A program made the position numbers and the translations under genes. Positions 37,682-46,628 of a DNA stretch of 64,000 nucleotides are shown piece by piece; within the stretch, counting starts at the first letter, position 1; the number at the start of each line of letters is the position of its first letter. The stretch is from Arthrobacter subterraneus (GTDB taxonomy: Bacteria; Actinomycetota; Actinomycetes; Actinomycetales; Micrococcaceae). The notes under the pieces were generated by a model, which saw only the letters and a list, made by a program, of their open reading frames with translations, did no database searches and was not told where the DNA came from. The stretch is taken from contig NZ_FNDT01000008.1 of the NCBI RefSeq assembly GCF_900099735.1, forward strand, positions 62,001 through 126,000, written 5' to 3'.

Positions 37682-38615
37682 GGATCACTACTCAGTTCTC
37701 GGCGTGCCCCGTACCGCGAAGCCCGATGACATCCAGCGTGCCTACCGCAAACTGGCCAGAAAATACCATCCGGACGTGAACCGGGAGCCGGATGCCGCTG
37801 ATAAGTTCAAGGAAATCGGCGAGGCCTACGATGTCCTGTCTGATCCGGAAGACAGGGCGCGCTACGACCGTTTCGGCGCCGATTTCCGGCAGTACGCCGG
37901 CAGCGGCGCGGGCCCGGAGGGTGGCGGGACGCGGTGGGGTTCCACCGGCCCGCGCCCCGACCCCCGCCCGGGACGCGGCGGGTACGGCAATGTCAACGTT
38001 AATATGGGCGGTGACGTCGATTGGGAGGACCTGCTCGGAGGCTGGATCAGGCAGCAGGCAGCGGGCCCGGCGCAGGGAGCGGACCACGAAGCCGAGCTTC
38101 GGCTGACCCTCGAAGAAGCGATTCGCGGCGGACGGCGCACCGTCCGCCTGGCCCAGCCGGACGGTGATACGCGGAATTATGAAGTGGATGTGCCCCCCGG
38201 TGTGCTGGACGGCCAGCGCATCCGCCTCACAGGGGAGGGCGCGGCAGGCCGTGAAGGAGGTCCGCCGGGAGATCTCTTCCTGACCGTACGGATCCAACCG
38301 GATGCCAGATACCGGCTTGAGGGCCGGGACATTCACTTCGACCTTCCCGTCACGCCGTCGGAGGCCGCTCTGGGAGCCAAGATCAAGGTCAACGCGCCTG
38401 CGGGACCGGTCACCATCACCGTTCCCGAGGGGTCTTCCAGCGGGCGCAGACTTCGGCTTCGAGGCCAGGGCATGCCCGACCCGAGGGGCCAGCCGGGGAA
38501 TCTTTACGCGGAGATCCGCGTCATGGTGCCTCCGCGGCTGAGCAGCAAGGTACGCAAGCTATACGAGCAGCTTGCTGCCGTATCCGACTTTCACCCGAGG
38601 GAGGGGCTTCTATGA
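37674..38615 (+). CDS. cbpA: CbpA-type DnaJ co-chaperone
   Basis: 313 aa from GTG 37674. J-domain residues 4-70 with HPD at 32-34 (KYHPDVN), Gly/Arg-rich linker, then the two beta-sandwich substrate domains (EAELRLTLEEAIRGGRRTV and LTVRIQPDARYRLEGRDIHF). There is no CxxCxGxG zinc finger, so it is CbpA-like rather than DnaJ proper. It delivers substrates to DnaK and stimulates its ATPase. Followed by a CbpM-like gene overlapping by ATGA, the classical cbpA-cbpM arrangement. Confidence 0.93.
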   Translation: MAKDHYSVLGVPRTAKPDDIQRAYRKLARKYHPDVNREPDAADKFKEIGEAYDVLSDPEDRARYDRFGADFRQYAGSGAGPEGGGTRWGSTGPRPDPRPGRGGYGNVNVNMGGDVDWEDLLGGWIRQQAAGPAQGADHEAELRLTLEEAIRGGRRTVRLAQPDGDTRNYEVDVPPGVLDGQRIRLTGEGAAGREGGPPGDLFLTVRIQPDARYRLEGRDIHFDLPVTPSEAALGAKIKVNAPAGPVTITVPEGSSSGRRLRLRGQGMPDPRGQPGNLYAEIRVMVPPRLSSKVRKLYEQLAAVSDFHPREGLL

Positions 38616-38926
38616 GCCGAGACTATCCGCTCGCCTATCCGTGGCGCCTGAATCTCGAGGCGGTGGCACGCAGCAGCGGCGTCCACCCCGAGGTCGTGAT
38701 GCGATTCGTTGACCTGGATCTGATCAGGCCGCTGGGCGATGCCTCGGGCGGACCGTGGTTCAGCCCTCGGGCCCCGGAGCTCATAGCTCGTGTCATGAGA
38801 CTTCATTCGGAGCTGTCGCTGAACTATGCGGCAATCCCGCTGGTACTCGATCTGTTGGTTCGGGTCGACTCGCTTGAACGACGATTGGTTGAAATCACGC
38901 AGGTCGAAGGGACTGCTTCACAATGA
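38612..38926 (+). CDS. CbpM-like chaperone modulator / MerR-type HTH protein
   Basis: 104 aa. Helix-turn-helix-like [20 protein letters not shown] followed by [20 protein letters not shown] and a helix ([17 protein letters not shown]). In CbpM this fold binds the J-domain of CbpA and inhibits it; in HspR the same fold is a DNA-binding repressor. The position between cbpA and clpB fits either. HspR sites were not seen, so I favour CbpM. Overlaps neighbours by ATGA on both sides. Confidence 0.75.
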   Translation: MSRDYPLAYPWRLNLEAVARSSGVHPEVVMRFVDLDLIRPLGDASGGPWFSPRAPELIARVMRLHSELSLNYAAIPLVLDLLVRVDSLERRLVEITQVEGTASQ

Positions 38927-41559
38927 ACATGGAGAGTTTGACGCAAAAATCGCAGGAGGCCTTGGCGGAGGCTCAACGAATAGCACAACGCAACGGGCAC
39001 ACTGAAACCGACGGCGAACACCTGCTGGCGGCCCTGCTCGAGCAGGAGGGGGGACTGGTTCCGCGGCTGATCGTGGCCATGCAGGTTGACGTGAACGAGC
39101 TGAAGACGGCGGTCGAGGCAGAGCTGAGGCGCAAGCCGAAGGTCACAGGACCGGGGGCAGCGCCGGGCCAGGTATACGTAAGCCGCAGGCTGGGCACACT
39201 CCTCGATGCGGCTGAACGGGAAGCCAAACGGCTTAAGGACGAGTACGTCTCGGTGGAACACCTGCTGGTGGCGCTGGCGGAGGAAGGCCGCTCCACGGCG
39301 GCCGGCAGGGTGCTGGCCGAGCACGGCATCACCCGCGAAGCGTTCCTCTCGGTCCTGACACAGATCAGGGGAAACCAGCGCGTCACGTCTGCGACACCGG
39401 AACAGACGTACGAAGCGCTGGAGAAATATGGCCGCGATCTGGTGGCGGACGCCCGCACCGGAAAACTGGATCCGGTCATCGGCCGCGACGCCGAGATCCG
39501 GCGGGTCGTGCAGATCCTTTCCCGCAAGACCAAGAACAACCCGGTACTGATCGGGGAGCCAGGCGTCGGCAAGACCGCCATTGTGGAGGGACTGGCCCAA
39601 CGGATCGTCCGCCAGGACGTGCCCGAAGGGCTGAAGGACAAGACCATCTTCTCGCTCGACCTGAGCGCCCTCGTGGCAGGTGCCAAGTACCGCGGCGAGT
39701 TCGAGGAGCGGCTGAAGGCGGTCCTCGCCGAAGTCCTGGCAGCGGAGGGAAGGATCCTGCTCTTCGTCGACGAGCTGCACACCGTCGTCGGGGCAGGAGC
39801 GAGCGAGGGGTCGATGGACGCCGGGAACATGCTCAAGCCGATGCTCGCCCGCGGGGAACTCCACATGATCGGGGCGACCACGCTCGACGAATACCGCAAA
39901 CACATTGAATCGGACGCGGCACTGGAACGCCGCTTCCAGCCAGTACTGGTTGAGGAACCCGACGTCGAGGACGCCATTTCCATTCTTCGCGGGCTCCGGG
40001 AGCGGCTTGAAGTCTTCCACGGCGTACGCATCCAGGACAGTGCCCTGGTGGCTGCGGCCACCCTATCCCACCGGTACATCACTGACCGGTTCCTCCCGGA
40101 CAAGGCGATTGACCTGGTGGATGAGGCCTGCGCCCGGCTCCGGACCGAGATCGATTCGATGCCGGCGGAACTGGATGAGCTCACCCGAAAGGTCACGCGG
40201 CTCGAAATAGAAGAGGCCGCACTCTCCAAGGAGTCCGACCCGGCCAGCAAGACCCGGCTCGAGGAGCTGAGGCGTGAATTGGCGGACCTACGCGGCGAGG
40301 CCGACGCGAAGCGGGCCCAATGGGAAGCCGAACGCCAGGCGATCCACAAGCTGCAGGACATCCGCAGTGAACTGGAGCGGGTGCGGCAGGAGGCTGAAGA
40401 AGCAGAGCGGAACTACGACCTCAACCGGGCAGCGGAGCTACGCTACGGCAAACTTGCCGACCTCGAACGGCGCCTGGCCGCCGAGGAGGAACGGCTGACC
40501 GCGAAACAGGGGGAGAAACGCCTGCTCCGCGAGGTAGTGACGGAGGACGAGATCGCCGACATCGTCGCGGCCTGGACAGGCATACCGGTGGCCCGGCTGA
40601 AGCAGGGCGAACGCGAGAAAGTCCTGCATTTGGACGAGATCCTGCGCGCCCGCGTGATCGGCCAGGAAGAAGCAATCAGTGCGGTCACGGATGCCATCAT
40701 CCGCGCCCGCTCCGGCATCCGCGACCCGCGCCGGCCCATAGGATCGTTCATTTTCCTGGGACCGACCGGCGTCGGCAAAACCGAACTCGCCAAGGCTCTT
40801 GCCGCGGCCCTTTTCGACAGTGAAAACGCCATGATCCGGCTGGACATGAGCGAGTACCAGGAGCGTCACACCGTGAGCCGACTCTTGGGTGCCCCTCCGG
40901 GCTACATCGGCTACGACGAAGGAGGCCAGCTCACCGAGGCGGTACGCCGGAAGCCCTACTCGGTGGTGCTGTTCGATGAAGTGGAGAAAGCCCACCCGGA
41001 CATTTTCAACACCCTTTTGCAGGTCCTCGACGACGGACGGATTACGAACTCGCAGGGCCGCACCGTCGATTTCCGGAATACGGTCATCATCATGACCTCC
41101 AATATCGGCTCGCAGTATCTTCTGGAGGGTTCCGCCGAGGGCGGAACGATCACCGAGCAGGCACGGAGCCTAGTGATGGGCGAGCTCCGGGCACATTTCC
41201 GCCCCGAGTTCCTCAACCGCGTAGACGATACGGTCCTGTTCGCACCCCTGGGGCTGCCGCAGATCGAACGCATTGTGGACCTGCAGTTCGAACAGCTGCG
41301 GCAGCGTCTGGCCGAGCAGCAGGTCGAACTGCGCCTGACCGAGGAGGCGCGCCTGCTGATTGCCGAACGTGGCTTCGATCCGATCTACGGAGCCCGACCC
41401 CTGCGCCGCTTTATCTCCCGTGTAGTGGAAACGGAGGTGGGCCGGGCCCTCCTGCGCGGCAGCATCGCCGAGGGGGGAGTCGTGACGGTGACAGCAGCAG
41501 ACGGTGAACTCTTGGTGGACTACACCACCAGGGAAATGGAAGAGGCCGGAACCGCATGA
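38923..41559 (+). CDS. clpB: ClpB disaggregase (Hsp100)
   Basis: 878 aa. Clp N-domain with two repeats (1-145), first AAA+ module with Walker A GEPGVGKT (211-218) and [21 protein letters not shown], the ClpB middle coiled coil (~400-530, Glu/Arg-rich), second AAA+ module with GPTGVGKT (613-620) and [20 protein letters not shown], and a C-terminal domain with [15 protein letters not shown]. No ClpP-docking IGF/L loop was noticed, consistent with disaggregation rather than proteolysis. Works with DnaK/GrpE/CbpA of the same operon. ATGA overlaps at both ends imply coupled translation. Confidence 0.96.
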   Translation: MNMESLTQKSQEALAEAQRIAQRNGHTETDGEHLLAALLEQEGGLVPRLIVAMQVDVNELKTAVEAELRRKPKVTGPGAAPGQVYVSRRLGTLLDAAEREAKRLKDEYVSVEHLLVALAEEGRSTAAGRVLAEHGITREAFLSVLTQIRGNQRVTSATPEQTYEALEKYGRDLVADARTGKLDPVIGRDAEIRRVVQILSRKTKNNPVLIGEPGVGKTAIVEGLAQRIVRQDVPEGLKDKTIFSLDLSALVAGAKYRGEFEERLKAVLAEVLAAEGRILLFVDELHTVVGAGASEGSMDAGNMLKPMLARGELHMIGATTLDEYRKHIESDAALERRFQPVLVEEPDVEDAISILRGLRERLEVFHGVRIQDSALVAAATLSHRYITDRFLPDKAIDLVDEACARLRTEIDSMPAELDELTRKVTRLEIEEAALSKESDPASKTRLEELRRELADLRGEADAKRAQWEAERQAIHKLQDIRSELERVRQEAEEAERNYDLNRAAELRYGKLADLERRLAAEEERLTAKQGEKRLLREVVTEDEIADIVAAWTGIPVARLKQGEREKVLHLDEILRARVIGQEEAISAVTDAIIRARSGIRDPRRPIGSFIFLGPTGVGKTELAKALAAALFDSENAMIRLDMSEYQERHTVSRLLGAPPGYIGYDEGGQLTEAVRRKPYSVVLFDEVEKAHPDIFNTLLQVLDDGRITNSQGRTVDFRNTVIIMTSNIGSQYLLEGSAEGGTITEQARSLVMGELRAHFRPEFLNRVDDTVLFAPLGLPQIERIVDLQFEQLRQRLAEQQVELRLTEEARLLIAERGFDPIYGARPLRRFISRVVETEVGRALLRGSIAEGGVVTVTAADGELLVDYTTREMEEAGTA

Positions 41560-41984
41560 ACAAGGCAATCATCAAGTGTCCCCACTGCGGCAAATCCAAC
41601 CGCGTTCCGGCTGTCGACGAGGGCCGGCCACGCTGCGGGAGTTGCCACCGGGAGCTTCCCTGGGTGGTTGAAGCGGGCGACGACGACTTCGGCGAAATCG
41701 CCGAACGGTCCGGCGTTCCGGTACTGGTGGACTTTTGGGCGGTGTGGTGCGGACCCTGCCGGGTGGTGAGCCCCGCACTGGACCAGCTGGCCCACGAACG
41801 TGCGGGTCAGATCAAACTAGTAAAGGTTGATGTCGACCGCTCACCGCAGCTCTCCGTCAGATTCGCCATTCAGGCGGTGCCCACGTTGATGGTTATCATT
41901 GGCGGCGAAATCGTCGCGAGGCAGGCCGGCGCGGCGCCTGCACCCGTGCTGAGGTCTTGGCTGGAAGGTGCACTCACTAAGTAA
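41556..41984 (+). CDS. trxC: thioredoxin 2-type thioredoxin with N-terminal zinc ribbon
   Basis: 142 aa. The N-terminal zinc ribbon has Cys8, Cys11, Cys27 and Cys30 ([19 protein letters not shown]). The thioredoxin fold has the active site WCGPC at 64-68, the cis-Pro in QAVPTLMVI and a normal C-terminal helix. The Trx2 layout is tied to oxidative stress and to redox-controlled chaperoning. Last gene of the chaperone operon, overlapping clpB by ATGA. It could be reduced by the host thioredoxin reductase; the nearby TrxR-like fusion lacks CxxC and is a doubtful donor. Confidence 0.94.
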   Translation: MNKAIIKCPHCGKSNRVPAVDEGRPRCGSCHRELPWVVEAGDDDFGEIAERSGVPVLVDFWAVWCGPCRVVSPALDQLAHERAGQIKLVKVDVDRSPQLSVRFAIQAVPTLMVIIGGEIVARQAGAAPAPVLRSWLEGALTK

Positions 41985-42070
41985 CGCAGGGACTGCGGTC
42001 GACTGCGCGATCTTTCCCGCCGCCGACATATCCGCGCGCTCGAACGGAAACCCCCGGGCAAAAATGTTGT

Positions 42071-43354
42071 TTACGCCCCCTGCGACGTCCACTCGGACCA
42101 GGACAGGTTCCAGTCACCGAAGCCGTCCCAGACCTGTACCGGACCGGTATCCGTATTGCGGATCTCTAGCATGTCGCCCGGACCGAAGACGTCGTAGAAA
42201 TACTTGGCGCCCTCCGGACTCATCCCCACACAGCCGTGCGAGACGTTCGCAATGCCCAGCACCGACTGCGCCGCCGGAAGCGCCTCATGCACAAAGGCAC
42301 CGCCGTTCGAGATCCGGCTCGCAAAGTTCACTTCAGTCGGCGGATAGTACGCGGGATCCTCGGGCTTGAGACCGATCGATTCGGCAGTGAACTTGGTCCG
42401 CTCATACTGCTCCATCACGGTGTAGAGCCCGTAGAAGGAAGGCCATTCCTCGGTGCCGAGCGTCACCGGGAAGGTCCGTTCCAGCTTGCCGTCAATGAAA
42501 ACCTTCATCTCCTTGGTGGCATTGTCCACCACGGCGAGACGGGTGTTGTGGGTCTTGAACGAGTAGGTGTCGTTGAAATTACCGATCATCCCGTTACCGA
42601 AATCCACCCCGAAGAGCTGCATATCGACCGTGATGGTGCTGTGCGGAGCCCAATACTCCTGGGCGCGGTAACGCACCTCGGTATCATTCAGCCAGTAGAA
42701 GGCGCCCTCCTGGCCGGAAGTGCTGGTGATGGTGATGGCCTTCTCGACGGCATCCTTGTTGGTGACCGGCTCGCTAAAGGTGATCTCGATGGCCTGGCCG
42801 GTACCGACCGTGGAGCCGGGCGCCGGATACATCCATGCGTTCGCCTCATTTTCGGGTTGCACCGTGGTGAAGGTTTGCTCCTGCCGATGCTCACCGCCCG
42901 CGGAATCAACCAGCACAAAACTGAACGAGTACTCGGTGGCGAAGGCCAGCGGCCCATCGGCCTTCCACGAGGACGCGTCCCCGGAAAGCGTCCCGGCAAC
43001 CGGCTCCCCGCCGAGCACTGGAACGAGCGACACGTCCTTGATGGCCGCCTCTTCCGCACGGATTTCCGGCAGCGTGGCAGGATTCACGTTCGCCGCACCA
43101 TCCGTGGGAGTCACTCCGAAGGTGAACTCCTCGGCGGCAGGCTCCTCGGACTCCTCGGCTTCCGGTTCCTGGGAGGCAGTCGCAGACGGGGACGACGACG
43201 GTGCTGCCGCCGGCTCATTGCCGAAATTCGCCCAGCTCGGCGCGGTGATGGCACCCACGATCCCGCCGCCGACAACCAACAAGCCGGCCACGATGAGGGC
43301 AGCAATCTTCAAGCCCCGACGCTGTGGCTGATCCTCTTCGGAGACGTTCGACAT
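42071..43354 (-). CDS. L,D-transpeptidase (YkuD) with Ig-like domains
   Basis: 427 aa, AAGG upstream of ATG 43354. A single N-terminal membrane helix (IAALIVAGLLVVGGGIVGAI) is followed by an acidic Ser/Glu/Pro linker. Two Ig-like domains follow (FGVTPTDGAANVNPATLPEI; MYPAPGSTVGTGQAIEITFS). The C-terminal catalytic domain has His373 and Cys375 in SHGCVGMSPEGAKYFY. These enzymes make 3-3 cross-links in peptidoglycan or attach proteins to it. Convergent with the trx gene, so it lies just outside the stress operon. Confidence 0.95.
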   Translation of the reverse strand: MSNVSEEDQPQRRGLKIAALIVAGLLVVGGGIVGAITAPSWANFGNEPAAAPSSSPSATASQEPEAEESEEPAAEEFTFGVTPTDGAANVNPATLPEIRAEEAAIKDVSLVPVLGGEPVAGTLSGDASSWKADGPLAFATEYSFSFVLVDSAGGEHRQEQTFTTVQPENEANAWMYPAPGSTVGTGQAIEITFSEPVTNKDAVEKAITITSTSGQEGAFYWLNDTEVRYRAQEYWAPHSTITVDMQLFGVDFGNGMIGNFNDTYSFKTHNTRLAVVDNATKEMKVFIDGKLERTFPVTLGTEEWPSFYGLYTVMEQYERTKFTAESIGLKPEDPAYYPPTEVNFASRISNGGAFVHEALPAAQSVLGIANVSHGCVGMSPEGAKYFYDVFGPGDMLEIRNTDTGPVQVWDGFGDWNLSWSEWTSQGA

Positions 43355-43467
43355 GCGCTATACCTTGCCTGCTAGTTGCTGTCCAGATGCAATTTTACGC
43401 CCGATTCCCCCGCGGGCCGGCGTTGGACACGTATGTACGGCCGCTCGGAAACCGAGCGTCATGATGC

Positions 43468-44946
43468 CTAGTAGCGGTAGTGGTCAGGCTTGTACGGCCC
43501 GGCCACATCGACGTCCAGGTACTCGGCCTGGCTCTTGGACAGCTCGGTCAGCTCGACTCCCAGCGCGTCGAGGTGCAGCCGCGCAACCTTCTCATCCAGG
43601 ATCTTGGGCAGCACGTACACCTGCCGGTCATATTCCGGCGAACCGTCTTCACGGGTCTGACCGTGCTTGGTGAACAGCTCAATCTGCGCGATCGTCTGGT
43701 TGGCGAAAGAGTTGCTCATGACAAAGGACGGATGCCCGGTAGCGTTGCCGAGGTTGAGCAGACGGCCTTCCGACAGCATGATGATGCTGCGCTGCCGCTC
43801 CGTACCCTGGTCAAAGACCCATTCGTGGACCTGCGGCTTGATCTCAACCTTCACCACGCCCGGCGTCCGCGCGAGACCGGCGATGTCGATCTCATTGTCG
43901 AAGTGGCCGATGTTCCCGACAATCGCCTGGTGCTTCATGGCCTGCATGTGGTGCGCCATGATGACGTCCTTGTTGCCCGTGGTGGTGATGAAGATGTCAC
44001 CCTGCGCGAGCACCGACTCAAGATTGGCCACCTGGTAGCCGTCCATGACGGCCTGCAGCGCACAGATGGGATCAATCTCGGTCACGATCACCCGGGCACC
44101 CTGCCCGCGGAGCGCTTCTGCCGCGCCCTTGCCCACATCGCCATACCCACAGACGACGGCGACCTTGCCGCCGATGAGAACGTCGGTTGCGCGGTTCAGC
44201 CCATCCGGCAGGGAGTGGCGGATGCCGTACTTGTTGTCGAATTTGGACTTGGTCACGGAGTCGTTGACGTTGATGGCCGGGAAGAGAAGCTTGCCCTGCT
44301 CAGCCAGCTGGTACAGGCGGTGGACTCCCGTGGTGGTCTCCTCGGTGACGCCCTGGATCGACGCAGCGATGCGGGTCCAGCGCTGCGGATCCTCAGCGAG
44401 CGACGCACGCAGCACATCAAGGACAACCGTGTATTCGTGGGAGTAATCGACATCGTCCTCGGTGGGTGCCGCAGGCACCGCGCCGGCAGCTTCGAACTCA
44501 GCACCCTTGTGGACCAGCATGGTGGCGTCGCCGCCGTCGTCGAGAATCATGTTCGGCTCGCCGTTCGGCCACTGCAGGATCTGCGAGGTGGCCCACCAGT
44601 ACTCCTCCAGCGACTCATTCTTCCAAGCGAAAACAGGCACACCGGCGGGCTCCTCCACCGTTCCCTGCCCGACGACGACTGCGGCAGCAGCCTCATCCTG
44701 CGTCGAGAAGATGTTGCAGGAGGCCCAGCGAACCTCGGCACCCAGAGCCGTCAGCGTTTCGATGAGGACCGCAGTCTGGACCGTCATATGCAGCGACCCG
44801 GCAATACGGGCTCCCGCGAGCGGCTGGCTTTCGCCGAACTCGCGCCGCAATGCCATGAGGCCCGGCATCTCGTGCTCGGCAAGCCGGATCTGGTGCCGGC
44901 CTGCCTCGGCAAGGGAGAGGTCGGCAACCTTGAAGTCAAGCGTCAT
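43468..44946 (-). CDS. ahcY: S-adenosylhomocysteine hydrolase
   Basis: 492 aa. Splits S-adenosylhomocysteine to adenosine and homocysteine, keeping methylation going. Motifs: [42 protein letters not shown] (catalytic Lys/Asp region), NAD-binding [20 protein letters not shown], and the C-terminal KPDHYRY that reaches into the neighbouring subunit. Length is typical of the ~490-aa bacterial form with the insertion ([15 protein letters not shown]). Start overlaps the Trm112-like stop (ATGA). Confidence 0.97.
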   Translation of the reverse strand: MTLDFKVADLSLAEAGRHQIRLAEHEMPGLMALRREFGESQPLAGARIAGSLHMTVQTAVLIETLTALGAEVRWASCNIFSTQDEAAAAVVVGQGTVEEPAGVPVFAWKNESLEEYWWATSQILQWPNGEPNMILDDGGDATMLVHKGAEFEAAGAVPAAPTEDDVDYSHEYTVVLDVLRASLAEDPQRWTRIAASIQGVTEETTTGVHRLYQLAEQGKLLFPAINVNDSVTKSKFDNKYGIRHSLPDGLNRATDVLIGGKVAVVCGYGDVGKGAAEALRGQGARVIVTEIDPICALQAVMDGYQVANLESVLAQGDIFITTTGNKDVIMAHHMQAMKHQAIVGNIGHFDNEIDIAGLARTPGVVKVEIKPQVHEWVFDQGTERQRSIIMLSEGRLLNLGNATGHPSFVMSNSFANQTIAQIELFTKHGQTREDGSPEYDRQVYVLPKILDEKVARLHLDALGVELTELSKSQAEYLDVDVAGPYKPDHYRY

Positions 44947-45218
44947 GATGATGGGGATTCCTCTGCAGTGGAAGCGGGCGTCGGAGTAGCAGCGGAAGTA
45001 CTTTCCGCTGTCCTGAGTTCGGGGCGGAGCAGCACAGGGATTGACTCGTCAATCGGATATTCCACAAAGTTCCCTGCAGCATCCGGTCCGGCGGACCGAA
45101 GTACGTCGCCGTGCTGCTCGAGAGCGGACCCGGTCACGGGGCACCGAAGGATGGCCAACAGGTCAGATGAGATATTGGGCAACGGGATGCAGCCTTTCGA
45201 GGATTCCGGGTCCGGCAT
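44943..45218 (-). CDS. Trm112/UPF0434-like small protein
   Basis: 91 aa from ATG 45218; the frame is open 50 codons further upstream, but only the part after ~residue 16 is conserved. [20 protein letters not shown] and [17 protein letters not shown] are typical of the YcaR/Trm112 family. These are small zinc-binding partners of methyltransferases, though here the second Cys pair is missing, leaving only CPVTG. Tail rich in Ala/Ser/Thr. Overlaps ahcY, so co-translated with a methylation-cycle enzyme. Confidence 0.75.
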   Translation of the reverse strand: MPDPESSKGCIPLPNISSDLLAILRCPVTGSALEQHGDVLRSAGPDAAGNFVEYPIDESIPVLLRPELRTAESTSAATPTPASTAEESPSS

Positions 45219-45393
45219 ACGTGCCGGCTCGGACAGCTGGTACACGTGGTTCGGTAACACAAGGGTATCGCGCACGGCATCTTCACCGGGAATCCCTTGG
45301 ATTACGGGACACAAGACCGGGGGACAACAACGGCGCAGCGGCGGACTGTGTGCCTCCGGCGGGCACAAACCAACGCGCCCAGTCCCGGGGCGC

Positions 45394-45774
45394 CTACCGG
45401 TCGCGCAACACTCGAAGGTGGCCGCGACGTGCCCCAGCTTCTCCAGGCGGCGGTGTCAGCGGTGACTTCGACCCGGGAGGGGCCGGTTCGGGCGCGCTGC
45501 GGTCAACCGCTGCTTCCCGTACCGCGTTGGCCAGAGCCAGCAGGTCATCCGGGTTGGGCTCGGGCGGCCCTGAGGGCAGAGCCAACCGGAGTACTTCCCA
45601 GCCACGTGGAACCGTCAGCTTTTCGGCATGCGGTGCGCACAGGTCGTAGGAGTGCGGCTCCGCGTAGGTGGCAAGCGGGCCGAGAACCGCAGTGGAATCC
45701 GCGTACACGTACGTCAGCGTTGCAACAGCAGCACGCTGGCACGCTGAACGTGAACATTGCCGGATCGATCCCAC
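45394..45774 (-). CDS. DUF3499 protein
   Basis: 126 aa from GTG 45774, TAGGCT 8 nt upstream. N-terminal CSRSACQRAAVATLTYVYADS and CAPHAEKLTVPRGWEV are the DUF3499 hallmarks; the Cys/His set (C, C, C, H) suggests a bound metal. Actinobacteria-specific, function unknown. It is usually flanked by a phosphomannomutase gene downstream and the metallopeptidase-like gene divergently upstream; here the phosphomannomutase is not present. Confidence 0.88.
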   Translation of the reverse strand: MGSIRQCSRSACQRAAVATLTYVYADSTAVLGPLATYAEPHSYDLCAPHAEKLTVPRGWEVLRLALPSGPPEPNPDDLLALANAVREAAVDRSAPEPAPPGSKSPLTPPPGEAGARRGHLRVLRDR

Positions 45775-45827
45775 GACTGATCAGCCTACCGTGTCCCCAC
45801 CCCTCCGGCGTGTCCGACGCTCCGACG

Positions 45828-46008
45828 CCCGGAATGCAGCCCAGGTGCAACGCCGTCGAAATTGCGACCCAAGCGCAACGCCACCGAAATTGCGACACAA
45901 GCGCAACGCCGTCGAAATTGCGACCCAAGCGCAACGCCACCGGAATCGCGGCTCAGGTGCAACGCCACCGGAATCGCGACCCAAGCGCAACGCGACTGTA
46001 ATGCAGCC
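45828..46008. repeat. 28-bp tandem repeat array (~6.4 units) with internal palindromes
   Basis: Five full units at 45846, 45874, 45902, 45930 and 45958, with partial units before and after. The core reads CGCAACGCC-R-Y-CGRAAT-YGCGACCCAAG. Unit junctions form TTGCG-ACCCAAG-CGCAA, an inverted repeat with a 7-bp centre, repeated every 28 bp (clearest at the first three junctions). It fills the gap between the divergent DUF3499 and metallopeptidase-like genes. 28 is not a multiple of three, so it is not coding. No unique spacers, so not a CRISPR. Confidence 0.92.
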
Positions 46009-46023
46009 GGAACCGGATCGGAC

Positions 46024-46029
46024 TAGAGT
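46024..46029 (+). promoter_or_regulatory. -10 box of the metallopeptidase-like gene
   Basis: TAGAGT ends 6 nt before ATG 46036; with no Shine-Dalgarno present, transcription probably starts at the A of ATG. It lies directly after the 28-bp repeat array. Confidence 0.55.
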
Positions 46030-46035
46030 TTCAGC

Positions 46036-46524
46036 ATGCGGGATAGCTCTTTTTCCATTCGTCTGGCTGTACCGGACGGGCCAACCGGCCGGAAGTCCCG
46101 ATACGCCGGCCGGCGCCGGGACCGTCACGGCAGAGGCCTTCGCGGCGAACTCATTCCCTCGCACCTGCCGGGCTCCCGATCCCGTGCGGAACGGTTCGAG
46201 GACTGGGTCATGGAATCCGCCCAACGGCTGGAACGGCTGTGGGGTGACCGGATCCAGGATGTGCAGATCATCGTCCAGGAAATCCCCGCCGGTCTGGAAC
46301 AGATGGCACCCGAGACCGTCCGCGGACTGCTGGGAACCTCCACGCCTGCCGCCGGAAAGCAGCCCGCCACCATCACCGTGTACCGGCATCCCATCGAAAT
46401 GACGGCCAGAGGGTACATTCCGGCCAACGAACTGGTCCACGACGTGATCGTTGAGCAGATGGCGGAACTTCTCGGCATGGCACCCGAAGCGGTGGACCCC
46501 GCCTACGGCAGGTCCCGGGCCTGA
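46036..46524 (+). CDS. metallopeptidase-like (zincin-family) protein lacking HExxH
   Basis: 162 aa. An arginine-rich N-terminus is followed by FEDWVMESAQRLERLWGDRI, VQIIVQEIPAGLEQM and ITVYRHPIEMTARGYIPANE. It matches the short actinobacterial 'metallopeptidase family' (PF06262) that sits between DUF3499 and whiB genes (compare Rv3259). Where zincins have HExxH it reads LVHDVIVEQMAELLGM, so it keeps one His and should be catalytically inactive or have another role. Confidence 0.8.
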   Translation: MRDSSFSIRLAVPDGPTGRKSRYAGRRRDRHGRGLRGELIPSHLPGSRSRAERFEDWVMESAQRLERLWGDRIQDVQIIVQEIPAGLEQMAPETVRGLLGTSTPAAGKQPATITVYRHPIEMTARGYIPANELVHDVIVEQMAELLGMAPEAVDPAYGRSRA

Positions 46525-46533
46525 AGGAGCCAG

Positions 46534-46614
46534 GCGGAAACACCAGGCAGGATGCACCCCGGGCCGAAACACCAGGCAGGATGCACCCCGGGCCGAAACA
46601 CCGGGCTGAAAATG
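46534..46614. repeat. 29-bp tandem repeat, ~2.8 units
   Basis: Units at 46534 and 46563 differ at one base, and a truncated third starts at 46592. Each contains GAAACACCAGGCAGGATGC. It lies between the convergent metallopeptidase-like and DUF5719 genes. Confidence 0.9.
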
Positions 46615-46628
46615 CCTGCTAACCCAGC

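Noticed and set aside
45219-45368. N-terminal 50-codon extension of the Trm112-like gene, or a Cys-rich peptide in another frame
   Set aside because: No ribosome binding site and no family conservation; the conserved part starts after ATG 45218.
45828-46008. CRISPR array
   Set aside because: Units abut with no unique spacers, and no cas genes are nearby; it is a tandem repeat.
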